NCBI GenBank assembly: GCA_965178635.1
Contig: CBCXVT010000004.1
Coordinates: 1 to 55,661 of the forward strand
Origin: GCA-2733415 sp965178635
Lineage (GTDB): Bacteria; Bacteroidota; Bacteroidia; Flavobacteriales; Flavobacteriaceae
Direction of reading: 5' to 3'
Length of the DNA stretch: 55,661 nt
Shown: positions 26,772-35,208 of the stretch, piece by piece
How positions within the stretch are numbered: the first letter of the stretch is position 1
Layout of the letters: the number at the start of each line of letters is the position of its first letter
Notes under the pieces: generated by a model
The model's database searches: none
Told to the model about the DNA's origin: nothing
Seen by the model: only the letters and a program-made list of their open reading frames with translations
Made by a program: the position numbers and the translations under genes

Positions 26772-29700
26772 TTTGAATTATTTTGAAAAACAATCTTATA
26801 CATTGTTCCTTCTTTTTTAAGCAGCTCAATTGAACCATTCAATTGTCTTATAAATACACTAATTAACTTAGTGCCTAAACCTGACCCTAATGGTTTAATT
26901 TTGGAATCAAAACCAACACCATCATCACCAATTAACATTTCAAACGTATTTGAGCCAATTTGTTTCATATGAACTGTTATTTGCCCGCTATTTTTATTTA
27001 TAAACGCATATTTTAATGAATTTGTAATCAATTCATTTACTATTAAGCCTAAGGGTATTAATGTTTCCATCCCTAAATCAACTTTACTAATATTAACATC
27101 TAAGTGAATTCTTTTACCTACCGCATAACTATTTACAAGACCACTAATTAAGCCTTTAAAATGATCTTGAACATCAATCCCTTCATGGTCATTATATTGT
27201 TGCATTTTTTCATGTAATAAAGCCATCGATACTATTCTTTTCTGAGCCTCTTTAAACATCTCTACCACTTTAGCGTCCTTAATTTTTGACGATTGCATGC
27301 GTAATAAACTTATAACTACTTGTAAGTTATTTTTAATTCTATGATGAATCTCTTTTATAACAGCTTTCTTCTCTTCATTTTCCTTTTCTATATATTCATT
27401 TTTCTCCTTAAGCTTAACTTGGTTTATTTTGAATTTAAAAATTAAACCAATAATACTCGTAAATAATAGTCCGTATAAAGTGTAAAACCACCAAGTTTTC
27501 CAATACGGAGGTTGAATAGTAATATTTAATATAGTTGTGTCTTCATTCCAATACCCATCGTGATTAGACCCTTTTACTTTAAACGAATACTTCCCAGGTG
27601 GAAGTTTAGAATAGGTTATACTTGTATTATTCCCCATATCCACCCATTCGTTGTCATAGTTCTCTAATTTTATTTTGTATTTGTTTTTTGATGAATTGCT
27701 ATAATCTAATGAAGAAAATTCAAACTTCAATGGATTTTGATTGTGCTGTAAATCAATGTTTTCTAATCCATTTTTCATCTCATTTCCATTAACAATAACA
27801 TCCGTAATTACAACATTTGGTGTTATAGAATTTTTAGATATAGATGATGGGTAAAAAGAGTTTATGCCACTTGGTCCTCCAAAAAGCAACTCTCCGTCTT
27901 CTGCTTTATAATATGCGCCAGAATTAAACTCATTACTTTGTAAGCCTTCATCTGCCGTAAAATTTTCAAAAAACTTCGTTTCTTTATTCAGTTTACTAAT
28001 ACCCATATTTGTACTCATCCACAAATTTCCTTCTTCATCTGGAAGTACTGAATACACATAATCATTAGCTAAACCGTCTTTAACATGAAATTTTTCTACT
28101 GTATAGCCATCTGTAAAACTTCCATTGTTTTTATTTGGTATTATATGAGTTAGTCCATCACCCCATATTCCATACCAAACACTTCCATCATCATCACTAT
28201 ATACAGACCAGACACTTCTAAGTTCATTTGTGGGTTTTGCGTCTATAAAATAGGCTTTTTCTTCTTCTGGAAAAAAAATATTTATCCCACTCCCAGTTCC
28301 TACCCATATTCTGTTTTGTTTATCTTTATGAACTACATATGTCCAATTATTATTTTTATACCCTTCACCTGTCGGTAACTTATATTCTTTATAGTCTTCT
28401 GAATGTGGATAATATTTAAGTATACCTTTTCTTGTCGCTATCCAAATAACACCATTCTCTCCCAAACACATTTTGCCAGGAAAGCTATCTTCAGGGAAAG
28501 ATAGTTGTGTAAAGAATAAACTTTTCTTATTGAGTTTAAACAACCCGTTACGCCCACCAATTAATAAATAATCTTTATCTAATTCAACTATTGATGTAAT
28601 TGAATGCTTGTTTTTTATTGATGTATCTTCAGCATTATTAGGAACATGTAAGTACTCATGTTTTTTGGTAAGTTCAGACCACTCTAACTTGTTTAATCCA
28701 TATGATGTTCCTATCCATACTTGCTGGCTTTTATCTTTAAGAACACTCCAAACTTGGTTTTTTCTACTACTTACTTGCTCTTCTTGATTTGCTCTATATA
28801 CCTTAAATTTTAATAAAAATAAATCATGTTTATATATTCCATTTGAAGATGTTAACCATAACACACCTGATTTATCTATCAACTGAGATGTCATCATGTA
28901 GTTATGTTTCAACTGTGGATCATTTGTAATAACATCTATGTTTTCAAGTATTTGGCTGCCGTTTTTTAAATAATATAAGCCGTTTAAATACCCTACATAC
29001 AGGTTATTGTTCTCGTCTATAGTTATACTACTAAGCATATCAAAATACGCTAAATCATCCTTAAACGGATTGTGAATTTTTTGAAACCCGTGAAGTTCTT
29101 CCTTTAATTTATTTGCATCATTCAGTTTACATAAGCCTCTATTAGTAGCAACCCAAATGTGTCCATTTTTATCTTCTTTAACATCACTAATTTTATTATG
29201 ACTTATAGTCGTAACATCTTCCTCTATGTGTTTATAGTTATTTATATTTTTAATTTCATTTCCTTTGCCAAAAGAAATTGAAAACAGACCATTATACACA
29301 GTACCTACCCATAATCTTCTTTGGGAGTCTTGAAAAAGCACCGTAACATGACTCTCATCTAAACTCTTTTTTAAAGGGTGGTTAGACCAATCTTTATTTG
29401 CTTTTTTTGTGTCTCTATTAAATTTAAATAGCCCTTTTTTACTTCCTATCCAAAATTGATTATTACTGTCTTCTAATATTTTAGTGGCATGTAAAAAATT
29501 ACCACCAGAATGTAAGCCGCTATTTAATGTGAAGTTTTCAAAATCTTCAGTTGACCTATTAAACTTACTAAACCCCTTGTTTGTAGCTACCCATAAAGCC
29601 AATTTTTTGTCTTCATAAATACTTATTATATGTTTACCTGATAAATTACTTGTCTTATTATTAAATGTTTTAAATCGGTAACCATCATACCTACTCAAGC

Positions 29701-29875
29701 CATCACCAGTTCCCGTCCATATATACCCAACATTATCTTGAATTAAAGAATATACTTGATTTCTTGGCAAACCTGACTCGGTTGTTAGATGTTCAAATCG
29801 CAATAGTTTTGTTTGGCAATAACTGCTTTGGAATATTATAAAAAAAATTAATATGTAGAAGTTACTTTTTATCAT
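26768..29875 (-). CDS. Two-component-propeller HisKA_2 sensor histidine kinase
   Basis: The 1035-residue protein has a signal peptide (ILIFFIIFQSSYCQ), then a long run of two-component regulator propeller repeats (about residues 25-720, with recurring WIGT, LWVATN and IWVGTG motifs). A Y_Y_Y domain (about 730-795, ending GKYSFKVKGSNHDGYW) precedes one membrane helix (about 803-822). The cytoplasmic kinase part has VIKEIHHRIKNNLQVVISLLR (His near 848) and HATPase boxes NELITNSLKYAF and GDDGVGF. This is the sensor layout of Bacteroidota hybrid two-component systems, but without receiver and AraC domains. In hybrid systems it senses polysaccharide breakdown products. It is the first gene of the kinase pair operon. 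Confidence 0.92.
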   Translation of the reverse strand: MIKSNFYILIFFIIFQSSYCQTKLLRFEHLTTESGLPRNQVYSLIQDNVGYIWTGTGDGLSRYDGYRFKTFNNKTSNLSGKHIISIYEDKKLALWVATNKGFSKFNRSTEDFENFTLNSGLHSGGNFLHATKILEDSNNQFWIGSKKGLFKFNRDTKKANKDWSNHPLKKSLDESHVTVLFQDSQRRLWVGTVYNGLFSISFGKGNEIKNINNYKHIEEDVTTISHNKISDVKEDKNGHIWVATNRGLCKLNDANKLKEELHGFQKIHNPFKDDLAYFDMLSSITIDENNNLYVGYLNGLYYLKNGSQILENIDVITNDPQLKHNYMMTSQLIDKSGVLWLTSSNGIYKHDLFLLKFKVYRANQEEQVSSRKNQVWSVLKDKSQQVWIGTSYGLNKLEWSELTKKHEYLHVPNNAEDTSIKNKHSITSIVELDKDYLLIGGRNGLFKLNKKSLFFTQLSFPEDSFPGKMCLGENGVIWIATRKGILKYYPHSEDYKEYKLPTGEGYKNNNWTYVVHKDKQNRIWVGTGSGINIFFPEEEKAYFIDAKPTNELRSVWSVYSDDDGSVWYGIWGDGLTHIIPNKNNGSFTDGYTVEKFHVKDGLANDYVYSVLPDEEGNLWMSTNMGISKLNKETKFFENFTADEGLQSNEFNSGAYYKAEDGELLFGGPSGINSFYPSSISKNSITPNVVITDVIVNGNEMKNGLENIDLQHNQNPLKFEFSSLDYSNSSKNKYKIKLENYDNEWVDMGNNTSITYSKLPPGKYSFKVKGSNHDGYWNEDTTILNITIQPPYWKTWWFYTLYGLLFTSIIGLIFKFKINQVKLKEKNEYIEKENEEKKAVIKEIHHRIKNNLQVVISLLRMQSSKIKDAKVVEMFKEAQKRIVSMALLHEKMQQYNDHEGIDVQDHFKGLISGLVNSYAVGKRIHLDVNISKVDLGMETLIPLGLIVNELITNSLKYAFINKNSGQITVHMKQIGSNTFEMLIGDDGVGFDSKIKPLGSGLGTKLISVFIRQLNGSIELLKKEGTMYKIVFQNNSN

Positions 29876-29984
29876 TATTTAAAGATATCAATTTGTTTCT
29901 ATTTTTTTTACAAGCCTAATCCTACATCTGTTTATTTATATTTTCACCTCTTGACATTTTATGGTGAGATGTTCCTAAAGTTAC

Positions 29985-30018
29985 AAAAAAAAGCCCGATG
30001 CAATGCATCGGGCTTTTT
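29985..30018 (-). terminator. Terminator after pckA
   Basis: A near-perfect palindrome built on GCCCGATGC and GCATCGGGC, flanked by A and T runs of 6-8, lies 21 bases beyond the leftward pckA stop. It is symmetrical enough to work in both directions, but the only gene running into it is pckA. Confidence 0.85.
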
Positions 30019-30038
30019 TATTAAGAAGTGAAACGATG

Positions 30039-31634
30039 TTAAACTATCGGGCCACCTTTCATTATGTCTTCATTTGCATAGTCCTCAAACTGTGCAAAGT
30101 TCTTTTTAAATGATGCTGCTAATTCATTAGCTTTAGCATCGTAAGCTGCTGTATCACTCCATGTTCCTTTAGGGTTTAACACCTCGTCAGGTACGTTTTC
30201 ACATGTAGTTGGCATAGACAACCCGAATATTGGATGTTGTACGAATTCAACATTATCTAAACGTCCTTCTAAAGCTTCAGTAATCATAGCACGTGTGTAC
30301 TTTAATTTCATTCTACTTCCAGTTCCATATGCACCACCAGTCCAACCAGTGTTTACTAACCATACATTTACACCTGCCTCTTGCATTTTTGCACTTAACA
30401 TCTCAGCATATTTTGTTGGGTGTAACGGCATAAATGGCGCTCCGAAACAAGCAGAAAAACTTGGTAACGGTTCATTAATTCCAGCTTCTGTACCAGCTAC
30501 TTTTGCAGTATAACCAGAAATAAAGTGATAAGCCGCTTGACCAGGAGTTAATTTAGAAATAGGAGGCAATACACCAAAAGCATCTGCTGTTAAGAAGAAG
30601 ATATTTTTAGGGTTTTTACCAATAGATGGTGTTTGAATGTTATCAATATGATAAATTGGGTAACTTACACGCGTATTTTGTGTGATAGATGTATCTTCAA
30701 AGTCAACTTTTCCATCAGCGTCCATAATAACGTTTTCAAGAATAGCACCTCTTTTGATAGCATTGTATATTTCAGGTTCTTTTTCTGCTGATAGGTCAAT
30801 TACTTTTGCGTAACACCCTCCTTCAAAATTAAACACTGTATTTTCATTTGTCCAACCATGTTCATCATCACCAATCAATTTACGATTTGGATCACATGAT
30901 AAGGTTGTTTTTCCAGTTCCAGATAATCCGAAGAAAATTGCAGTTTCACCGTTTTTACCAACATTTGCAGAGCAGTGCATTGGTAATGTGTTTTTATCAA
31001 CTGGCAAGATAAAGTTTAATGCAGAGAAAATTCCTTTTTTGATTTCTCCTGTATAACCAGTTCCACCAATCAAAGCAATCTTTCTTGTAAAGTCTAAAAT
31101 TGCAAAGTTATGTTGACGGGTTCCATCTACAGCAGGATCAGCCATAAATCCTGGTGCGTTAACTACAGTCCACTCAGGCGTAAAGTTTTCAAGTTCAGCT
31201 TCCGTTGGTCTTAAAAACATATTATGAGCAAACATATTTGACCACGGACGCTCATTTATTACTCTAATATTTAATTTATAATCTTCGTCTGCACAAGCAT
31301 AGCTATCGCGAACAAAAACTTCTTTGTCAGATAAATAAGCCGTTACTTTATCATATAGTTTTTGGAATTTATCACCGTCAAAAGCAATATTGATATCTCC
31401 CCACCAGATTTTATCTGCTGTTATCGCATCCTTTACAATAAATCTATCCATTGGAGATCTACCAGTAAATTCACCTGTATTAACAGCCAATGCACCTGAA
31501 GAAGATTCTACTCCTTGCCCTTTAGCTATTGTTACATCATGCAATTCATCCGAAGATAAGTTGTATTGAATTTTTGCGTTTTTAATTCCGTATTGTTCTA
31601 ATGTAATCATATTCTTGGTATCATTATCAGCCAT
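30039..31634 (-). CDS. pckA: Phosphoenolpyruvate carboxykinase (ATP)
   Basis: PckA converts oxaloacetate and ATP to phosphoenolpyruvate and CO2, the first step of gluconeogenesis. The sequence shows the ATP-type signatures: GEFTGRSPMDRFIV near the N terminus, the kinase-1a P-loop GLSGTGKTTLS, the metal-site DDEHGW, and KLTPGQAAYHFISGYTAK. About 531 residues from the ATG at 31634 (MADNDTKNMITLEQYGI). An ATG nine codons upstream (31661) is possible, but a TATTTTTG -7-like element at 31683-31676 would leave it almost no leader. It is strongly conserved and expected to be highly expressed. Confidence 0.96.
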   Translation of the reverse strand: MADNDTKNMITLEQYGIKNAKIQYNLSSDELHDVTIAKGQGVESSSGALAVNTGEFTGRSPMDRFIVKDAITADKIWWGDINIAFDGDKFQKLYDKVTAYLSDKEVFVRDSYACADEDYKLNIRVINERPWSNMFAHNMFLRPTEAELENFTPEWTVVNAPGFMADPAVDGTRQHNFAILDFTRKIALIGGTGYTGEIKKGIFSALNFILPVDKNTLPMHCSANVGKNGETAIFFGLSGTGKTTLSCDPNRKLIGDDEHGWTNENTVFNFEGGCYAKVIDLSAEKEPEIYNAIKRGAILENVIMDADGKVDFEDTSITQNTRVSYPIYHIDNIQTPSIGKNPKNIFFLTADAFGVLPPISKLTPGQAAYHFISGYTAKVAGTEAGINEPLPSFSACFGAPFMPLHPTKYAEMLSAKMQEAGVNVWLVNTGWTGGAYGTGSRMKLKYTRAMITEALEGRLDNVEFVQHPIFGLSMPTTCENVPDEVLNPKGTWSDTAAYDAKANELAASFKKNFAQFEDYANEDIMKGGPIV

Positions 31635-31707
31635 AATAATAGTATTGTTGTTGTGTTGCATTTAGTTATAAAGGGCAAAAATAATAAAAAATACCTGCAA
31701 TGAGCAG

Positions 31708-32097
31708 TTAAGACTTCTTAATATTGATAAAACTTCTTAACAACAACGCCCAACCTGCTATTAACAATACCCCACCAATCGGCGTTACTATTCCTATAGG
31801 TGAGAAATCAAATCCTGTTATGCTACTTGTTGATAACAAATAGATAGACCCTGAAAAGAAGATAACTCCGATTAAAACAACATAGAATATACTCTTTTTA
31901 GCCGCTTCAGAAACACCATCATACATGCCTAAAAATAGCAAAAAAAACACATGATACATCTGATATCTCACGCCAGTTTCAAATGATGATAAGCTTTGAG
32001 GTGTTAACAACTCTTTTAATTTATGCGCACCAAATGCGCCAAAAACTATCGCTATAATAGCAAAAATTGCCGCCCAAATTAATATTCTTTTGTTCAT
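31708..32097 (-). CDS. DUF423 family small membrane protein
   Basis: A 129-residue protein with four hydrophobic helices. It has the family N-terminal motif FGAFGAHKLKELL and the pattern YQMYHVFFLLFLG, then IFFSGSIYLLS and PIGGVLLIAGWALL. DUF423 proteins (E. coli YgdD-like) are inner-membrane proteins of unknown function. Start MNKRILIW at 32097. It is divergent from the saccharopine dehydrogenase-like gene and 46 bases upstream of the longest possible pckA start. Confidence 0.9.
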   Translation of the reverse strand: MNKRILIWAAIFAIIAIVFGAFGAHKLKELLTPQSLSSFETGVRYQMYHVFFLLFLGMYDGVSEAAKKSIFYVVLIGVIFFSGSIYLLSTSSITGFDFSPIGIVTPIGGVLLIAGWALLLRSFINIKKS

Positions 32098-32102
32098 TAT
32101 AT

Positions 32103-32134
32103 ATTGTTTTAGTTAGTCCTAGGTTATATATTTG
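32103..32134 (+). promoter_or_regulatory. Candidate Bacteroidota promoter for the saccharopine dehydrogenase-like gene
   Basis: TATATTTG (32127-32134) fits the -7 consensus TAnnTTTG fully; ATTG (32103-32106) stands 20 bases upstream in place of TTTG. The predicted transcript would have a leader of roughly 30 bases to the ATG at 32175. It lies in the short gap to the divergent DUF423 gene. Confidence 0.5.
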
Positions 32135-32174
32135 TTACCATAACTTAGGTTTCAAAAAAATCCATAGAACAAAA

Positions 32175-33539
32175 ATGAGAAAAATTTTAGTAATAGGTGC
32201 AGGTAAATCGGCCTCTAATTTAATCACCTATTTAATTGGTAAATCAGAGCAAGAAAATTTACACATCACTATTGGTGATTTAACTATAGAACACGCCCAA
32301 AGCTTAATAAAAGGTAACGCAAATGCTACTGCTATTAAGTTAGATATTTTCAATGAAGAAGACAGGAAAACTGCTGTGCAAAATGCCGATATTGTTATAT
32401 CAATGTTGCCAGCGCGTTTTCACGTAGAAGTTGCTAAAGACTGTGTAACATATGGGAAACATATGGTAACAGCATCTTACATTAGCTCTGAAATGAAAGC
32501 ATTAGATGCTGTAGCTAAAGCTAAAGGTTTGGTGTTTATGAATGAAATTGGTTTAGACCCTGGTTTAGATCACATGAGTGCCATGCAGGTTATTGATAGA
32601 ATTCATGATAAAGGCGGGAAAATGCTTTTATTCGAATCGTTTTGTGGAGGCTTAGTCGCGCCAGAAAGTGATACTAATTTATGGAACTACAAGTTTACTT
32701 GGAACCCAAGAAATGTAGTTTTAGCAGGTCAAGGTGGTGCTGCCACATTCATTCAAGAAGGCAAATACAAATATATTCCTTACAACAGATTGTTCAGAAG
32801 AACCGAATTTTTAGAAGTAGAAGGTTACGGAAAGTTCGAAGCCTACGCTAATAGAGATTCTTTGAGTTACAGAAGTGTTTACGGTTTAGATAACATTCCT
32901 ACATTGTATAGAGGAACAATTAGACGCGTTGGCTACTCTAAAGCTTGGAACAGTTTTATTACTTTAGGAATGACTGATGATTCATACACAATTGAAAACT
33001 CAGAACACATGAGTTACAGAGGTTTTGTAAACTCATTTTTACCATACAGCCCAACAGATTCTGTAGAATTAAAATTCCGTCACAGTTTAAAAATTGATCA
33101 AGACGATGTAATCTGGGATAAATTTTTGGAGCTTGATTTGTTTAGCGCTACTAAAAAAGTTGGTTTGGTAAACGCAACACCAGCTCAAATTTTACAAAAA
33201 ATCCTTTTAGACTCTTGGACACTTCAAGAAGACGATAAAGACATGATTGTGATGTATCATAAATTCGGATATGAATTAAATGGTAAAAAACATCAAATAG
33301 ACTCTAAAATGGTTATTCTTGGAGATAATCAAACGTTCACTGCTATGTCAAAAACTGTAGGCTTACCTGTCGCAATTGCTACTTTACAGATTTTAAATGG
33401 TAAAATTAAAACACCAGGAGTTCAGTTACCAATTACAAAAGAAGTATACACTCCTATCTTAAAAGAATTAGAAGATTACGGTGTTATTTTTAACGAAACA
33501 GAAGAACCTTATCTCGGTTATAACCCTGACAGACTATAA
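32175..33539 (+). CDS. Saccharopine dehydrogenase family protein
   Basis: A 454-residue NAD(P)-dependent enzyme with an N-terminal Rossmann fold (ILVIGAGKSASNLITYLI, then DIVISMLPARFHVEVAK) and the saccharopine dehydrogenase C-terminal region (EIGLDPGLDHMSAM, FCGGLVAPES, NPRNVVLAGQGGAA). Family members reductively join lysine and an oxo acid, or cleave saccharopine. In Flavobacteriaceae this protein is widespread and its exact substrate is not settled; lysine catabolism is the leading option. Start: the ATG at 32175 gives the glycine-rich loop directly at the N terminus; the upstream open frame runs over the divergent gene's start. Confidence 0.87.
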   Translation: MRKILVIGAGKSASNLITYLIGKSEQENLHITIGDLTIEHAQSLIKGNANATAIKLDIFNEEDRKTAVQNADIVISMLPARFHVEVAKDCVTYGKHMVTASYISSEMKALDAVAKAKGLVFMNEIGLDPGLDHMSAMQVIDRIHDKGGKMLLFESFCGGLVAPESDTNLWNYKFTWNPRNVVLAGQGGAATFIQEGKYKYIPYNRLFRRTEFLEVEGYGKFEAYANRDSLSYRSVYGLDNIPTLYRGTIRRVGYSKAWNSFITLGMTDDSYTIENSEHMSYRGFVNSFLPYSPTDSVELKFRHSLKIDQDDVIWDKFLELDLFSATKKVGLVNATPAQILQKILLDSWTLQEDDKDMIVMYHKFGYELNGKKHQIDSKMVILGDNQTFTAMSKTVGLPVAIATLQILNGKIKTPGVQLPITKEVYTPILKELEDYGVIFNETEEPYLGYNPDRL

Positions 33540-33545
33540 TTTAAT

Positions 33546-33578
33546 AAAAAAAGGCTTTCAATGTGAAAGCCTTTTTTT
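33546..33578. terminator. Hairpin terminator between convergent genes
   Basis: AAAGGCTTTCA and TGAAAGCCTTT pair around ATG, with A7 and T7 runs on the two sides. It follows the saccharopine dehydrogenase-like gene by 6 bases and covers the stop of the leftward 34-residue gene, so it can end transcripts from both sides. Confidence 0.85.
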
Positions 33579-33681
33579 ATTTGTCATCTTTATTTTTAGG
33601 CGATAATTTGTAAATTAAATACCCAAAACCAACTACAAAATGAAGGATGATAATTGCAGCAATTATATATGTTGAATTCAT
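33577..33681 (-). CDS. 34-residue single-pass membrane microprotein
   Basis: A short open frame directly after ssb on the same strand. It begins MNSTYIIAAIIILHF and ends YLIYKLSPKNKDDK. One hydrophobic helix (about residues 5-24) is followed by a positively charged tail, giving a plausible inner-membrane topology with the tail in the cytoplasm. The gap to ssb is 37 bases with no terminator, and a strong hairpin lies at its own stop, so it looks like the last gene of an ssb transcript. I know no function. Support is the layout, the clean membrane helix and the terminator; sequence conservation was not tested. Confidence 0.6.
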   Translation of the reverse strand: MNSTYIIAAIIILHFVVGFGYLIYKLSPKNKDDK

Positions 33682-33718
33682 TACTTTTTTAAGTAAATAT
33701 AAAACTTTTATTCCTCTT

Positions 33719-34057
33719 TTAGTTTTTCTTTCCCAGCATTAATATTTCATTGGCTACAACTTCAGTAATGTATTTTTTGTGACCATCTTTATCATCATAA
33801 CTTCTTGACGTTAATTTTCCTTCTATCGCCAGCTCTTCTCCTTTATTGACATAACTTTCAATAATCTGTGCCGTATTTCCCCATGCAACAATATTATGCC
33901 ATTGTGTTTCTGTTACTTTTTCGCCTTTAGCATTTTTATAACTTTCATTTGTTGCCATTGTAAATTTCGCTAATTTTTTACCACTCTCTAAAGTGATGAT
34001 TTCTGGTTGAGTTCCTAAATTTCCAATCAACTGTACTTTGTTTCTTAATGTGCTCAT
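33719..34057 (-). CDS. ssb: Single-stranded DNA-binding protein, short form
   Basis: A 112-residue OB-fold protein beginning MSTLRNKVQLIGNLGTQPEI and containing FTMATNESY, WHNIVAWGNTAQIIESYVNKGEELAIEGKL and RSYDDKDG. This is the full DNA-binding fold. The flexible tail and the acidic tip (DDDIPF type) through which housekeeping SSBs recruit repair proteins are absent; the protein stops at EILMLGKKN. It may be a second SSB for a special role such as DNA uptake or repair, or a short lineage form. A TAACTTTG -7-like element lies at 34122-34115 on the minus strand. Confidence 0.92.
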   Translation of the reverse strand: MSTLRNKVQLIGNLGTQPEIITLESGKKLAKFTMATNESYKNAKGEKVTETQWHNIVAWGNTAQIIESYVNKGEELAIEGKLTSRSYDDKDGHKKYITEVVANEILMLGKKN

Positions 34058-34167
34058 AATTTTATCTTTACTATTAAACAGTTCATACTATCGAGTTCTC
34101 ATGTTTCGACACTGCAAAGTTAAATTGACATCTCTTTTTTATCCGGTTGTTACCTGTTTACTGTCGA

Positions 34168-34197
34168 TTGTAAGTATTTGTAACCGTTTGTAAACGG
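34168..34197. repeat. Three 10-base-phased TTGTAA repeats with a terminal dyad
   Basis: TTGTAA occurs at 34168, 34178 and 34188, exactly one helical turn apart, and the last copy lies inside the perfect inverted repeat CCGTTTGTAAACGG (34184-34197). The block is in the intergenic region between the divergent ssb and DUF1287 genes, 30 bases before the latter's ATG. Same-face phasing is typical of cooperative regulator binding. What binds is unknown. Confidence 0.45.
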
Positions 34198-34227
34198 ATT
34201 TTTAGTATCTTGTGAAAAAGTCGTTTT

Positions 34228-34809
34228 ATGTTAAAAAAAACATGTTTAGTTATAATCTTTTTACTATTTGGTTATGTAGGGTTATCACAAGATTTTTTTC
34301 AACAAGTCAGCGCATGCGCGATAGAACTTACAAAAGATTCTGTTGAGTATGACCCCTCATATTTTTCAATAAAATACCCAAGTGGTGATGTACCAAAAGG
34401 AAAAGGTGTCTGTACAGATGTTGTCATAAGATCGTATAGAAAAATGGGGATAGACTTGCAAAAAGAAGTTCATGAAGATATGAAACAAAACTTCAGTGTA
34501 TATCCAAAATTGTGGGGGCTCATAAAAACTGATACTAATATTGATCATAGAAGAGTGCCAAATTTGATGACGTACTTTAAAAGACAAGGCGCAGAAAAGA
34601 CAATTTCCACAGACCCTAATAAATATTTACCAGGCGATATTGTCGCTTGGAATCTTGGTGGCGCTACAACACATATAGGGGTGGTTATTGATCAAAAATC
34701 AAACGACAGTAAACGAAACCTAATTGTGCATAATATCGGACAAGGACAAGTAGTAGAAGATGTTTTGTTTGCCTATAAAATTATTGGTCATTACCGTTTT
34801 AAAAAATAA
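34228..34809 (+). CDS. DUF1287 family secreted protein
   Basis: A 193-residue protein with a signal peptide (LVIIFLLFGYVGLSQ) followed by a DUF1287 domain: GVCTDVVIRSYRKMGIDLQ carries the conserved Cys, then DHRRVPNLMTYFKRQG, YLPGDIVAWNLG, THIGVVID, and VHNIGQGQVVED. The Cys and two His positions resemble NlpC/P60-type cysteine peptidases, so a role in cutting cell-wall peptides is plausible, though family members are not characterised as far as I know. The next gene starts 3 bases after its stop. Confidence 0.87.
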   Translation: MLKKTCLVIIFLLFGYVGLSQDFFQQVSACAIELTKDSVEYDPSYFSIKYPSGDVPKGKGVCTDVVIRSYRKMGIDLQKEVHEDMKQNFSVYPKLWGLIKTDTNIDHRRVPNLMTYFKRQGAEKTISTDPNKYLPGDIVAWNLGGATTHIGVVIDQKSNDSKRNLIVHNIGQGQVVEDVLFAYKIIGHYRFKK

Positions 34810-34812
34810 GCC

Positions 34813-35163
34813 ATGAAAAAAAACTGTTTAGAATGCAAACAACCTATTAAAGGAAGAGCGGATAAAAAATTCTGTGATGACAGTTGCAGAAATGAATATA
34901 ACAATAGAATCAATAAAGATTCTAAAAACCTCATCCGAAATACCAATAACCGCTTGCGTAAAAACTGGCGCATTTTGGAAGATTTAAATCCTGAAGAAAA
35001 AACAAAAACATCTCGAAGTAAGCTCATTGAAAAAGGATTTGATTTTTCCTATTTCACTTCCATCTATACTACAAAAATAGGTACTGTATATTATTTTGTT
35101 TATAACCAAGGTTATCTTCCGTTAGACAATGATTATTACGCTTTAGTAAAACGGAAAGAGTGA
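34813..35163 (+). CDS. Small zinc-ribbon protein
   Basis: A 116-residue protein with a four-Cys zinc ribbon at the N terminus (CLECKQPIKGRADKKFC, then DDSC), followed by a basic helical segment (YNNRINKDSKNLIRNTNNRLRKN in two blocks) and a C-terminal region ending NDYYALVKRKE. The ribbon resembles DUF2116-type domains. The basic stretch suggests nucleic-acid or ribosome contact, which is inference. It is transcribed with the DUF1287 gene (3-base gap) although the two proteins act in different compartments. Confidence 0.65.
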   Translation: MKKNCLECKQPIKGRADKKFCDDSCRNEYNNRINKDSKNLIRNTNNRLRKNWRILEDLNPEEKTKTSRSKLIEKGFDFSYFTSIYTTKIGTVYYFVYNQGYLPLDNDYYALVKRKE

Positions 35164-35208
35164 AATAACTAAACGCTTCATACCTTTTTTAAAATTTAAT
35201 TCTTCATC

